Below are positions 27,087-38,617 of a DNA stretch of 64,000 nucleotides, piece by piece. Both the position numbers and the translations under genes were made by a program. The notes beneath the pieces were generated by a model, which was not told where the DNA came from, searched no databases, and saw only the letters and a program-made list of their open reading frames with translations. This stretch comes from Onstottus_B arcticum. Lineage in GTDB: Bacteria; Acidobacteriota; Blastocatellia; UBA7656. Position 1 is the stretch's first letter; each line of letters starts with the position of its first letter. The stretch is taken from assembly GCA_038040485.1 (NCBI GenBank), contig JBBPIE010000006.1, positions 1 to 64,000 of the forward strand. The letters run 5' to 3'.

Positions 27087-27424
27087 CCGCAACAAGGAAA
27101 ACGAGACGGCTAGTCGCGCAGACGGATGACGACCACTCGTGCGAGGCAGAAGCGACACTCGCTGAGCATCTTGTACAAACGTTCAAGATAAGCTGCTCGT
27201 TCTGTGGAGAATCGGCTTTTTCAAGCGCAGCAGTCGGGCAGGCTGCGGACTACAATGACCGCTTTGACGTTGCCGCCCCATTGGTGGCAAAGGGCTGGGG
27301 CGCAATGACCGCGAGCCGCCGCTCACGGAAGCTTCGGCCAGCCTGCCCAATGTGTTTACGCAAACCTCGAAGCCGCATGCTCAATCCGCGAAGAAACGAA
27401 CTCGCTTCCGCCGCTCAAAACTGA
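27080..27424 (+). CDS. Hypothetical protein with two CxxC motifs
   Basis: 114 aa. The ATG at 27080 has a good aaggag ribosome-binding site and overlaps the AraC-type stop codon, so the gene is co-transcribed. Residues 1-30 are basic. SCSFCGES and CPMCLRKP form two CxxC pairs about 60 residues apart, which could bind one zinc ion. The C-terminus is basic. No family was recognised. A small nucleic-acid-binding partner of the regulator is possible but is inference. Confidence 0.6.
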   Translation: MVTATRKTRRLVAQTDDDHSCEAEATLAEHLVQTFKISCSFCGESAFSSAAVGQAADYNDRFDVAAPLVAKGWGAMTASRRSRKLRPACPMCLRKPRSRMLNPRRNELASAAQN

Positions 27425-27822
27425 ATTCTCCTGTTTTCCAGCATGTCGGGCGGCACAACAAAGATTCTTGGAAGCGCACAAACAGAGATTCTTGGAAACT
27501 TGAATTCTCGCAGACGACCGGCGGACGATTGCGTGGAAACGAACCCGCGAGGGTGCTCTGATTGGAGGAGTGGAAAACAAAAGTGGCCAAAGAACTAAAA
27601 CGGCGATCTAGGAGGAAACAAACCTCGCAGGCCAAAAACGACCAAACAAGCAAGCCAGACTCCGAGCTGAGGAACCTGGATAACGTACCACATGCTCCAG
27701 AAGTTGCTGAGAGTGATAGGCGATGAAGGCGTAGCCGACGACGAGTTTGCTCCGTGCATTGGTAGTCCTCGAAGGTCTCGAGATGGACGAAGAGTAGATG
27801 AGTTACTCGTGTTGATGGCGCG
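27425..27822. other. Intergenic region with short direct repeats and a possible small ORF
   Basis: Two copies of agattcttggaa lie 24 bases apart (27462 and 27486), framed by two copies of tgaattctc (27422 and 27502). A possible 47-codon ORF is listed separately. Nothing else is supported in this stretch. Confidence 0.5.
27583..27726 (+). CDS. Possible small basic protein
   Basis: 47-codon ORF from GTG, starting VAKELKRRSRRKQTS, very basic at the N-terminus and polar throughout. A strong ggaggag sequence lies about 12 bases upstream, slightly far for optimal spacing. It has no recognised relatives. It could equally be chance in a decayed region, since the adjoining sequence is a pseudogene. 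Confidence 0.25.
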   Translation: MAKELKRRSRRKQTSQAKNDQTSKPDSELRNLDNVPHAPEVAESDRR

Positions 27823-28256
27823 CGCGGTCCTCTAAACCAAAGACCTCAGTCTGCCTCACCGCTCGCCGTGCGAACGGCGTCGCTCAATGCCAGAAGTCTT
27901 TTCTCCCTGACAGGACTCGAAAGGTTCTTGGAAGGTTCCGCGTTCGCGCGGATCGGGCTTTGAACAGCATCGGCGTCGCGGAGGGATCTATCACTACCAA
28001 AACCCTGTAGGGCGACGCGACGATCCGGTCAACGCCGCTTTGATCCATGTCCGCGTAGATTGCCTGAGCACCGCCGCGAAGAGAAACCTTGATAGGATCT
28101 TCAATTTGACGATCCATGTCCGGCGAGGCAGATGGTCTCAGCAAGAGTTCGGCCGAGCCACTCAGCCTTACCTGTTGCGTGTGTAAGGCCTTTCTATCCA
28201 TTGTCCTTGAGTTTGGTTAGGATGTCGGTGGGTAACTCTTCGACTGGTACGTGGAA
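27823..28256 (-). pseudogene. Decayed partial copy of the downstream amidohydrolase gene
   Basis: This stretch aligns along its whole length, with substitutions and small indels, to about 28557-29000 inside the neighbouring amidohydrolase gene. Shared peptide stretches include VSLRGGAQAIYADMDQS and SGRKDF/VREKRLL. It lacks the start, the metal-binding N-terminus and the end of the gene, and its frame is interrupted. It is a remnant of a tandem duplication or of recombination. Confidence 0.85.
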
Positions 28257-28340
28257 CAAGCCATGGCGGAAAAGGGGGGAACATGCCGCGCCTCGAAAAG
28301 TCTTCGGCGGGGACGAAGCCAAGAGCGAGAAGGAACCTCA

Positions 28341-29971
28341 TTACTCGCTTGTCGAGGCAAGCCTTGTTTTCCTCAGAGGCATGCCGGCTGGCTTCTTGCC
28401 GCTGAGGGCTCCGTGGTCGACCGCCACTATCCCATTCACGATTACGTAGTCGATCCCGGTTGGTTCGGCGAAGGGGCGTTCATAGTCAGCTTCATCGCTT
28501 ATGGACTCCATATCAAAGATGACGATATCTGCCCAAGATCCCGGCTGCAAGACTCCGCGGTCCACTAGACCAAAGATCTCAGCTGCCTCGCCGCTCGCCT
28601 TGCGGACTGCGTCGCTCAGTGTCAGAAGTCTTTTTTCCCTGACATAGACTCGAAAGATTCTTGGGAAGGTTCCGCATCCGCGCGGATGGGGCTTGTAAGC
28701 AACATCGGCGTCCCGTACGGCGCTATCGCTGCCAAAAACCCCGTAGGGAGACGAGACGATCCAGTCAACGTCGCTCTGATCCATGTCTGCGTAGATTGCC
28801 TGAGCACCGCCGCGAAGAGAAACTTCGATAAGATTTTCAATTTGACGATCCATATCCGGCGCAGGCAGAGGAGCCTCAGCAAAAGTTCGGCCGATCCATT
28901 CAGACTTACCTGTCGCAAGGATCACGTGCTTAAGATCTTTCCATCCATTCTCTTTGAGCTTAGTGAGTATGTCGGCGTGTAACTTCTTCCTGGTGCTCTC
29001 GTCCTTTGCCGCCTCCCGCAGGCCAGTCTTGTTTTCCCTAATTGCCCAGTCGGGCAACAACACATCCGTCTGCGTACTTGAGCGGTCATAAGGATAAACA
29101 TCTATTGTTACTCGTTGACCAGACGCGCGAGCCTCATCGATCAATTGCAGACGGCGGGGAGAGGAATGCCACTGGAAGGGTCCGGAACATTTGAGGTGCG
29201 ATATTTGGGTCGTCGCGCCCGCCAGTCGGCCTATTTCAAGGGCTTCCTTTATTGCGTCGATACCCCCTCGCGCTTCGTCCCGTATATGCGAGACGTATAG
29301 GCCGCCGCCGTCCGCCGCAACTTTAGCAAGAGCGATCAACTCCGTGCGTTCAGCGAATCGACCGGGCGCATAGGCCAGACCCGTAGAGAAGCCAAGCGCT
29401 CCGTTCTCCATGCCGCGCTCCACGAGCAGTCGCATTCGGGACATCTCGGAGGACGTGGGCGGACGGGCGGCAGCTCCCATCGCTTCTTGCCTTACGCTGT
29501 TGTGGCCTATTAGTGTAGCGACGTTGATAGCGGTACCGCGCTTCTCCAAACCGCCGAGCAGCCCGCCGATGTCGGTACGCGACCTGCCACAATTGCCGGT
29601 GATCAAGGTAGTAACACCCTGCCGCAAAAAATTGGCGGGCACAAAAGGACTTGACGCCGGGATGTTTGGCTCCACATGGGTGTGGACATCGATAAAACCG
29701 GGAGCGACGATCTTGCCACCAGCGTCTATGCGCAGATTCGGTCTGGAAAAGAAGAATCGCCAGCCGCCAAGTGCGACCACTTTGCCGTCGCGAATAGCGA
29801 CATCGCAAACTCGGGGTGGTGATCCTGTCCCGTCAACGACCGTACCGTTGACTATCAGGATATCGACGTGGCGATATGGAACGAAAGCTATCCACGCGCC
29901 GGCGGCTAGCAGTGCAACCAGTATCAGGCCAGCACCGAGTAGAACCCAGCGACGATTCGAGCGCACGACGT

Positions 29972-29993
<22 letters not shown>
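28341..29993 (-). CDS. Amidohydrolase, N-acyl-D-amino-acid deacylase-like
   Basis: 550 aa. An N-terminal membrane anchor (about 16-38) is followed by the amidohydrolase composite domain: VDILIVNGTVVDGTGSPPRVCDVAIRDGKVVALG and the metal ligands in APGFIDVHTHVEPN. Further on are YVSHIRDEARG, TQISHLKCSG and IDVYPYDRSSTQ, as in D-aminoacylases, and a C-terminal VDRGVLQPGSWADIVIFD closing the beta-sandwich. It would hydrolyse N-acylated D-amino acids or dipeptides outside the membrane. Its N-terminus overlaps the end of the upstream kinase gene by 22 bases, so the two are transcribed together. Confidence 0.88.
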
Positions 29994-32062
<2,069 letters not shown>

Positions 32063-32102
32063 AGTCCTCTCTGTGGCGCTCGCTTCTGCTACGAGGCCGC
32101 CC

Positions 32103-34043
32103 TCATTTTTTGAAACGCGCCAGCAGTTGATAGAGAGTTTGCGCCATCGGTTGGCAAGCCGGGTTTTCGCAGTAGACTCTCGTTATTGTCATCTGTTTAC
32201 GCAGCCCTGCCGGAGGAGCGTAAAAGTTGTAGTTCTGCGCAACCTCTGTCATACCCGTCAGGACGCCAACCTTGAGGTGTAGACGTCCGCCCTTATATGA
32301 GTCATCCCTCAAGTCGTAAATCTTGTCCGTCGGAGCCGAGAAGTCATGCGCGGTTGTTTCTTCCGAGTGAAACTCAAACGTCGCTTTTCTGAGCTTGACG
32401 TACCCGGAGCAGAACCCCTCGTCTATCTTCAGCGCGCCTTCGTAGTGGTGATGCTTGATCGGGAGAGTTACGGTCTCGCCCATATCGATTGCCTTCGCCA
32501 GGTACTCCGTGCCTTTGGCGCTTCCCTTGTTGTAATAGCTTTCGCCGAGCAGCAACTCAGCAAGGGGCTGATCAGGACTGCTGACTAATATGCTGTTGCA
32601 AGCGGCAATGACGGCGTCGTATTGCTGCATCCTAAAATCGGTTTCGGCCTTTGCAAGGCTTTTGGCAATGGATTCTGCTGGCAGGCCGTTACCGCGCCCC
32701 GACGGCCCCTGCCTGGGTGCACTGTCGCCAGTTGTCATGCCCGGGTTGTCGCCCTCGGTCCTCCTGTTAGTCGACATCCAGAGGCCCCAACCCGTTACTG
32801 CCAAGGCTAGAACAAACAGCGCCACAACCGTTACTAGAAGGCGCGAGGGCGTGTTTCGTTTTATTACCGCGCCGGAATCGAGCGATTGAAGCGGGCTTGT
32901 GCGCGGCAGGCCGCTGCCCATAGCGGCTTGCGCTTCGATGTGTCCGGAAAGATCGGGAGCGGCCGCGACTGGACCGGCTGATTGCTGGTTGAAGGAGTTT
33001 CGCCAGATCGTCGAGACCGCGTTTTCGCCGCTAAGTGCCGCTTTCAACTGCGTCGAAAACGCGATCGCGGATTGGGGCCTGGCTTCGCGCCGCTTCTCTA
33101 ACGCGCCCGCTACCACCACCTCGATGGCCGGCGCAATGGTCGTTTTGATGGCTCGCAGGGGCTGCGGAGTATGGTTCACATGCTGCATTATGAGCGCTCC
33201 GAAGCTTGGAGAGTTGAAGGGCGCCGCGCCAGCGAGCATCTCGTAAAGTACAATGCCGAGACTGTAGATGTCCGAGCGCCCATCAATCTCTTCGCCAAGA
33301 CACTGCTCGGGCGACATGTAACGCGGAGTGCCAAGAACCATGCCAGACTCTGTTAGAGAACCGCTGCCAAGTGTGAGGTCGCGCAGTTTGGCTATGCCGA
33401 AGTCCAGCACCTTAACCCGCAGTGCGCCGGTGAACCTGCCCAGGACGATGTTGTCAGGTTTCAAATCCCTGTGAACGATCCCCAGTCGATGGGCTTCGTC
33501 GAGCGCGGCACAGATTTGGCAAGTTATTTCGACGGCGTCCGCCTGAGAGAGCGACCCCTGCCGGTCAATTAACTCGCGAAGATTCTCACCGTCGACCAAC
33601 TCCATCACCAGGTAAGCTATGTGGTCATGAGTGATGCCGAAGTCATGTATCGTAACCACATTCGGATGCTTGAGTCGGGCGGCGGCTTTCGCTTCGCGGC
33701 GGAATCGCTCGAGCGATTGCGGATCGGCCAACAACTCCGCACGCAGAATCTTGATCGCCACCGCATCGTCAATCTGCAATCGTGTAGCGCGATACACCAC
33801 GCCCATGCCGCCCTTTCCGAGCTTCGCATCCACGCGGTAACGGCCTTCGATCACACGACCGATAAAAGGGTCTGCCTGGTTGCCTTCGCCCGGATACCCG
33901 TCAAGAGATTGAAGCCCCGTGGCCTCTTCGTAACGCGGCGCGAACGGAGCGCTGTGTCCCGTGGCGTCAAGCAATGGTGCGCCGCATCGGACGCAAAATC
34001 GCGTCGTTGGCAGGTTCGAGGTTGTGCACTTCGAACAATTCAT
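32103..34043 (-). CDS. Zinc-ribbon serine/threonine kinase with unnamed C-terminal domain
   Basis: 646 aa. Zinc ribbon CSKCTTSNLPTTRFCVRC at 3-20, then a complete kinase (about 65-330): KLGKGGMGVVYRA, VAIKIL, IVHRDLKPDNIVL, DFGIAKL and MSPEQCLGEEID. A membrane helix follows (LLVTVVALFVLALAVTGWG). The outer part has one TPR-like unit, a HHH motif (PIKHHHYEG) and a 100-residue domain with FCSGYVKLRKATFEFHS, GRLHLKVGV and a C-x4-C pair. This last domain recurs in the PEGA protein at 37548-38543. The kinase immediately upstream of the 29972-32062 kinase gene by 40 bases suggests one operon. Confidence 0.92.
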   Translation of the reverse strand: MNCSKCTTSNLPTTRFCVRCGAPLLDATGHSAPFAPRYEEATGLQSLDGYPGEGNQADPFIGRVIEGRYRVDAKLGKGGMGVVYRATRLQIDDAVAIKILRAELLADPQSLERFRREAKAAARLKHPNVVTIHDFGITHDHIAYLVMELVDGENLRELIDRQGSLSQADAVEITCQICAALDEAHRLGIVHRDLKPDNIVLGRFTGALRVKVLDFGIAKLRDLTLGSGSLTESGMVLGTPRYMSPEQCLGEEIDGRSDIYSLGIVLYEMLAGAAPFNSPSFGALIMQHVNHTPQPLRAIKTTIAPAIEVVVAGALEKRREARPQSAIAFSTQLKAALSGENAVSTIWRNSFNQQSAGPVAAAPDLSGHIEAQAAMGSGLPRTSPLQSLDSGAVIKRNTPSRLLVTVVALFVLALAVTGWGLWMSTNRRTEGDNPGMTTGDSAPRQGPSGRGNGLPAESIAKSLAKAETDFRMQQYDAVIAACNSILVSSPDQPLAELLLGESYYNKGSAKGTEYLAKAIDMGETVTLPIKHHHYEGALKIDEGFCSGYVKLRKATFEFHSEETTAHDFSAPTDKIYDLRDDSYKGGRLHLKVGVLTGMTEVAQNYNFYAPPAGLRKQMTITRVYCENPACQPMAQTLYQLLARFKK

Positions 34044-34119
34044 GGCGACAGATCAGACTGTAGTGACAGATCAGAAAAAGCGGTCGGCAAATAGTTCCCC
34101 GGCTCGCCGGTGCGAAACC

Positions 34120-34644
34120 TTAAAGTCCGCCCGCAGCTATAGTGCGCGAGACTTCATAGTTGCTCGCGCGCAGATCGAGAACACCTCCGACCAGCACGAC
34201 AAAGCTGCCCGCCAGGCAGGCAACCCAGCCAAACAAGTGGGTAACAAGGTTCTGCGCGATTATCCCCAGTACGTTCTTGTTGAACTCAGCGTTCAGGTCA
34301 AAGTACTGATAGAGGATGACCGCCGCGCTGACACCACCCGCTGCGATGAGTACCAGTGAGATCAAACGGCTACCCTGAGGGGCGGGGCGAGAGCCGAGCG
34401 CCTTAGCAAGCACGGCTACCGTCGCGGCAACCATACACGCCGGAACCAACAGCAGGCTCGACCAACTCGATATGCTCAATCCGGCGGGCCCGCTTCCGGT
34501 AGCAAGCTGATAACCACTGAGGTTGGCTTTTGCGAAGCTGACGCCCACTTCAACCCACGGCAGAAAAAAGCAGAGCAGCACGGCGACCGCCGCTACGAGG
34601 CCGATGAGCTGACCAGGCGAGTTCTTTTTTGTCTGAGTGTCCAT
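34120..34644 (-). CDS. Four-helix membrane protein of unknown function
   Basis: 174 aa with four hydrophobic segments at about 12-30, 60-82, 92-112 and 128-156. The first outside loop is short and polar (EVGVSFAKANLSGYQLA). A clear aggaggc-type ribosome-binding site lies upstream of the ATG. No family is recognised. It sits between a kinase gene and a frameshifted secreted-protein gene, on the same strand. Confidence 0.65.
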   Translation of the reverse strand: MDTQTKKNSPGQLIGLVAAVAVLLCFFLPWVEVGVSFAKANLSGYQLATGSGPAGLSISSWSSLLLVPACMVAATVAVLAKALGSRPAPQGSRLISLVLIAAGGVSAAVILYQYFDLNAEFNKNVLGIIAQNLVTHLFGWVACLAGSFVVLVGGVLDLRASNYEVSRTIAAGGL

Positions 34645-34868
34645 ACCGCCTCCTGAGCTAAACGTAGATTCGATTCAAAGACTGCTTTGCTGCGAGACGA
34701 GAGTTCGGCTTATCGATTCCTTTCCCGTACTCTGCTTGTGATCGAGTCAAGGCTTCTTGTTCTTAGGGCGCCGCTTCAAACGAACAACGGCGGCCGCCCT
34801 TGTGTCTTGGCTTCGAGCTGTTTTTCAGAACAGGAACTTCTTCTCTTTTCTGGAGCGGTGCTGTGCAT

Positions 34869-36247
34869 TCATTGGCATAGCCTTGGCCCGTCGAAAAATG
34901 TGATTCGCCATCCATCCTTTGTCTTGTCCAGATTGTAAGTCTGACATTGTTCACCCTCGACTGCGGACCAAATAGTTCGTAGCTCTATGTCCGCTGCAGA
35001 ATCAGATTTTGATAACACGCGGGCCTTGATGCTCCTGGGTTCGCCCGCGTCAGCGTAGTTCGTTCTAAGACACTTTGTTGCATCCCCTCTACAGTACGTT
35101 GCCCCATTCGCGATGCCTTGCGCGCTCATCAAGGTGTTGACACCAAATGAGTTGCCTTGCCGGAAGGCGCTGAATGCCTCCGTCACTATTGACTCAGGGC
35201 TGCTCGATGGTGTTGCTGATACTAGAGAAGCTGTTGCAGATCTTACAGAAGGTGTTGTCGACGAGGAGCACTCCGATGCGATCACCGCGCAATCGAACCC
35301 CTTTCTGCCGCATTCCTCAAGAGCTTTATTCTGGGCCTCTACCTCCGAATTGGCCCACGCCCGGCCGACTTGACCGTTTCTAGCCCCGGCGAGCGCCCCG
35401 CAGGCGTCCCTGAACCACACTTGCACTCTACAATCGGGTGATTTGCACTCGTTTCTTGCCCTGGCTTCAGCCGCCTCGCGGGTTGAGTAATTCGTGGCAT
35501 TACCGAATTGCCGGCTAGAAGAAGAATAGGCGATTGCGCCGAATCGATTCCCACTACCAGCCTCAGCTTCTGTCTCTTCGATCGTAAGCTCAGCGGTTGT
35601 TGGCGCCTCTGGAACTCGGGAATCAGCGTTTCGAGTTACTCGCCTCATTACAAGAGACCGTCCACCCTTCGTTTCGCTGAACCTAACAATCAAGGTACCG
35701 CCGTCAACGCCGAGTTCGATCCAGGCCTTTTGATCAAAATCGCCGCCGTAATAGTAGCGAGGATTGACAAGTTTTCCATAGCTACTGTTTGTCATCCGCA
35801 GCTGGTTATCCGGCAGTAGTTCACCACGTAGGCTTTGAGGCAACAGTTCCCCAAGCACGTTCTTGGCACTTGAGACATACACCGCACTAAATCCGCCCCC
35901 GTCTTTTGTAATCGTGAGCCGAGAAGGCCCATCCGACCATTCTCCCGCAACCCCTGTTCCACGCGCGTACGCTCGGCGATCCCTGCGTTCCGAATGGCGT
36001 CGTACTGGCGCTCCCCTTCGCCTTGCTCCTTCACGGTTGCTGGCGCTGGCGTTCGCTTTGGCACTGACGAGGCCGGTGGCATAGGTGGCGTGGTGTTATT
36101 TGATGTGACTCCCGAAGTCTCCTTCTTCGTGGCGGCTTTCTTCTTAGTCGATGCCTTCTTAGGCGATTCACCGCCACCGCCCTGAAACGCGCTGGCTGTT
36201 GAACACAAAAAGAAGCTAATGGTGACTAGAACCAAGATTCTCTTCAT
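34869..36247 (-). pseudogene. Secreted DUF4189 protein gene split by a frameshift
   Basis: Two overlapping frames form one gene. The first (start 36247, MKRILVLVTISFFLCSTASA signal peptide, then a Lys/Pro-rich linker) runs to 35792. The second, ending at 34869, can be read upstream of its GTG without a stop as GEWSDGPSRLTITK and KDGGGFSAVYVSSAKNV, an evident continuation. The shift therefore lies at about 35915-35990. The second part holds a beta-rich domain, a DUF4189 domain (FGAIAYSSSSRQFGNATNYS to DCAVIASECS) and a C-terminal NTF2/SnoaL-like region ending DKTKDGWRITFFDGPRLC. It is either a real frameshift mutation or a sequence error. Confidence 0.75.
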
Positions 36248-36492
36248 CGCTTGCCTCCGTCTATCCTGCCAATTTCTTTCAGCGAACCATCGATTCCGCG
36301 AGCAGCAGGGGTAAAATCCTCCTTGCTTACTCAATTCCAAACGATTCAATAAGCCCGACGTCACTTTACTAAGAGATGAGACAGGGCTCGTTGGTATCAA
36401 AATGGTTTCAACAACTACCCACGAATAGAATATTCAGGTCGTGGTCCCTCGCTCAAATCCAGGACCGCGAGTTGACGAACCCTACCTACGCT

Positions 36493-37521
36493 TTAGGCGA
36501 AGTTGGTCGAGCGTCGGCGGGACGTTCGCCGATTCAAAATTCCCATTTCGAGGACCTCTGTCCTCGGCTGTGAACCTGCCATTGCTCGCGCCACCTTCCA
36601 CTTTGATTCGGTAGTGTCGTATTTGAAGAGAACCCGGAAGCGTCGATCCCGGTAGGTGGGCCAACCCAGGTCGGCCCATACGTCACTGAATTCCTGCCTA
36701 AGGTCAAACACGTGTGTGCCCTGGACGAGTCGGTAATTGCCTTCATTCGTGTCAACCGCGGGTGGAATGCTCGCGTTGAGGGCTCGCAGCGAAGGCGGGG
36801 CTTGATTGACGTGCTGCACGACAACAGCCGTCGAGATCGGCGAATTGAACGGGACGACACCGGCCAGCATTTCAAACAGTACTATGCCAAGACTGTAGAT
36901 GTCGGAGCGGTGGTCAAGCTCTTCGCCCATACAGTTCTCCGGCGACATGTAATATGGCGTTCCCATCACGGCGCCCGTCTGAGTCAAGTTGCTCGCGGTC
37001 AAATCGCGCATTTTGGCGATGCCGAAATCGAGCACTTTTGCCCGCAGGCCAGCGTTAGTCACGGACACAATAATGTTGTCGGGCTTCAAATCACGATGCA
37101 CGATGTTTTGCCGATGCGCTGCATCAAGCGCAGCGCAAACCTGGCTCATGATCTCTGCCGCGGCAGATGGAGTGACGGGGCCTTGCTGTTTGATGATGTC
37201 GCGCAGACTTTGGCCCCCGGCCACTTCCATTACCAGGTAGACCAGACCTTCGTTAGAAACGCCGAAGTCGTAGATGATCACAGCATTCTGGTGTTTGAGC
37301 CGGGCGGCAGCTTGTGCCTCACGGCGAAACCTCTCAATGGCTTGAGGATCGGACACTTGCTGTGAGTGAAGAATCTTGACGGCCACGGTATCGCCGATCA
37401 TCAGGCGTGTGGAGAGATATACCGCCCCCATACCCCCTTCGCCGAGTTTTGATTCGATGCGATACTTGTTATCAATCGTGTTACCGATCAAAGCATCGAT
37501 TCTCCCGTTCACACTTATCAT
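36493..37521 (-). CDS. Truncated chimeric serine/threonine kinase
   Basis: 342 aa without zinc ribbon or membrane helix. The kinase core is nearly complete (KLGEGGMGAVYLS, VAVKIL, IVHRDLKPDNIIV, DFGIAKM, MSPENCMGEELDHRSD). However, the C-lobe stops at NASIPPAVD, where the paralogues continue with a helix EAVVRHALEKPREARPQ. It is joined instead to an unrelated 80-residue piece (RLVQGTHVFDLRQEFSDVWA to KYDTTESKWKVARA) that looks like an NTF2-type strand region. The pattern suggests an internal deletion fusing a kinase to the tail of another gene. Activity is doubtful because the last kinase helix is missing. Confidence 0.75.
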   Translation of the reverse strand: MISVNGRIDALIGNTIDNKYRIESKLGEGGMGAVYLSTRLMIGDTVAVKILHSQQVSDPQAIERFRREAQAAARLKHQNAVIIYDFGVSNEGLVYLVMEVAGGQSLRDIIKQQGPVTPSAAAEIMSQVCAALDAAHRQNIVHRDLKPDNIIVSVTNAGLRAKVLDFGIAKMRDLTASNLTQTGAVMGTPYYMSPENCMGEELDHRSDIYSLGIVLFEMLAGVVPFNSPISTAVVVQHVNQAPPSLRALNASIPPAVDTNEGNYRLVQGTHVFDLRQEFSDVWADLGWPTYRDRRFRVLFKYDTTESKWKVARAMAGSQPRTEVLEMGILNRRTSRRRSTNFA

Positions 37522-37547
37522 GGCCTTCGTTTACGTGGGTCTGCGGC

Positions 37548-38543
37548 CTACTGCTTGAGTTGCTGTAAGAGCTGATACAGGGTTTCTACCATGGGCAGAC
37601 AGCTTGGGCTGTCGCAGTAGGCGACTTGCCTTACACCGTTGCTCCTCACAACCGCGGCGCTGACGTGAAAGTTGTAGTCCTTCTTATCTTCTTTATTTCC
37701 CTTCGGTACGCCAACCTTCAGATGCAATCGTCCGGCCTTGCCTGCTTCGTTTTTCAGTTCGGTGATCTTCTCGTACCCGGCGGTTAAGTCATGCCCGCTC
37801 ATGTCGAGCGAGTGAAACTCGAAGCTCGTCTTCCTGAGAGTCAGCGTTCCCGAACACAGTGCATCTTCCACTCCTGTTAACCCGGTTCTGTGGTGGTGTT
37901 TGATTGGAATAACTGCGTCCTCGCCCGCTCTGATGGCCTTAACCAGATAGGCTGTGCTTTCCGCGTTGCCGGTGAGGTAGTAGCTCTCGCCCAAGAGGAG
38001 ATTTGCTCGCGAACTGTCAGGCTGAGCATTCAAGACCCTGCGGCTTTTCTCGATGGCCTGATCATAGCGAGCACCACGGTAATCATCTTCCGCCTGCTTA
38101 AGCACCTCTGCGGTTGAGAGTTTTCTAGTCAGCGTAATTTCTACGACCTCGCTTCTACCGGCCAACAACTGGACCGTACTCTGACCATCGTAATGACCTT
38201 CCCTTCGCACGGTGATGATATGTTGCCCGGGGCTAAGCGATGAGAGTTTGAAAACGCCGCTTCGATCTGTCGTGCCTCGCGCCTGCCCATCGAGCAGGAC
38301 CGAGCATTCCGGCAAGCCAGTGTTGACGGTTAGCTCGGCATAACGAGGCGCCGGGGCCGGAGACGCCGGGGCCGCAGTTCTATTTGAGTTTCTGGGCTTT
38401 GGAGGTCTACCGGAGCCCTTACCGGCTCCCTTATTTGCATTCTTGGTCGCCTCGCCACTGCCTCCCTGAGCGTAGCTCGGTGGGGGACCAGCAAAAGTAC
38501 TGGCGAGTACTAACAGCGCGATGCAAACAAAACTGATCCTCAT
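37548..38543 (-). CDS. Secreted PEGA-domain/TPR protein with kinase-shared C-terminal domain
   Basis: 331 aa. A signal peptide is followed by an Ala/Pro/Lys-rich linker and a PEGA domain (about 70-135: VLLDGQARGTTDRSGVFKLS, PGQHIITVRREGHYDG). TPR-like helices come next (AEDDYRGARYDQAIEKSRRVL). The C-terminal 115 residues (CSGTLTLRKTSFEFHSLDMS, GRLHLKVGVPKG, YCDSPSCLPM, TLYQLLQQLKQ) closely match the end of the kinase at 32103-34043. PEGA domains are found in surface proteins. It probably shares a ligand or partner with that kinase. Confidence 0.8.
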   Translation of the reverse strand: MRISFVCIALLVLASTFAGPPPSYAQGGSGEATKNANKGAGKGSGRPPKPRNSNRTAAPASPAPAPRYAELTVNTGLPECSVLLDGQARGTTDRSGVFKLSSLSPGQHIITVRREGHYDGQSTVQLLAGRSEVVEITLTRKLSTAEVLKQAEDDYRGARYDQAIEKSRRVLNAQPDSSRANLLLGESYYLTGNAESTAYLVKAIRAGEDAVIPIKHHHRTGLTGVEDALCSGTLTLRKTSFEFHSLDMSGHDLTAGYEKITELKNEAGKAGRLHLKVGVPKGNKEDKKDYNFHVSAAVVRSNGVRQVAYCDSPSCLPMVETLYQLLQQLKQ

Positions 38544-38617
38544 GCAGTGCCTCCCGATTCAAAGTGTTGCGTTAGCCGACGGGCAAGTCTTTTTAATCAC
38601 GTCTCCACGGATTCATC

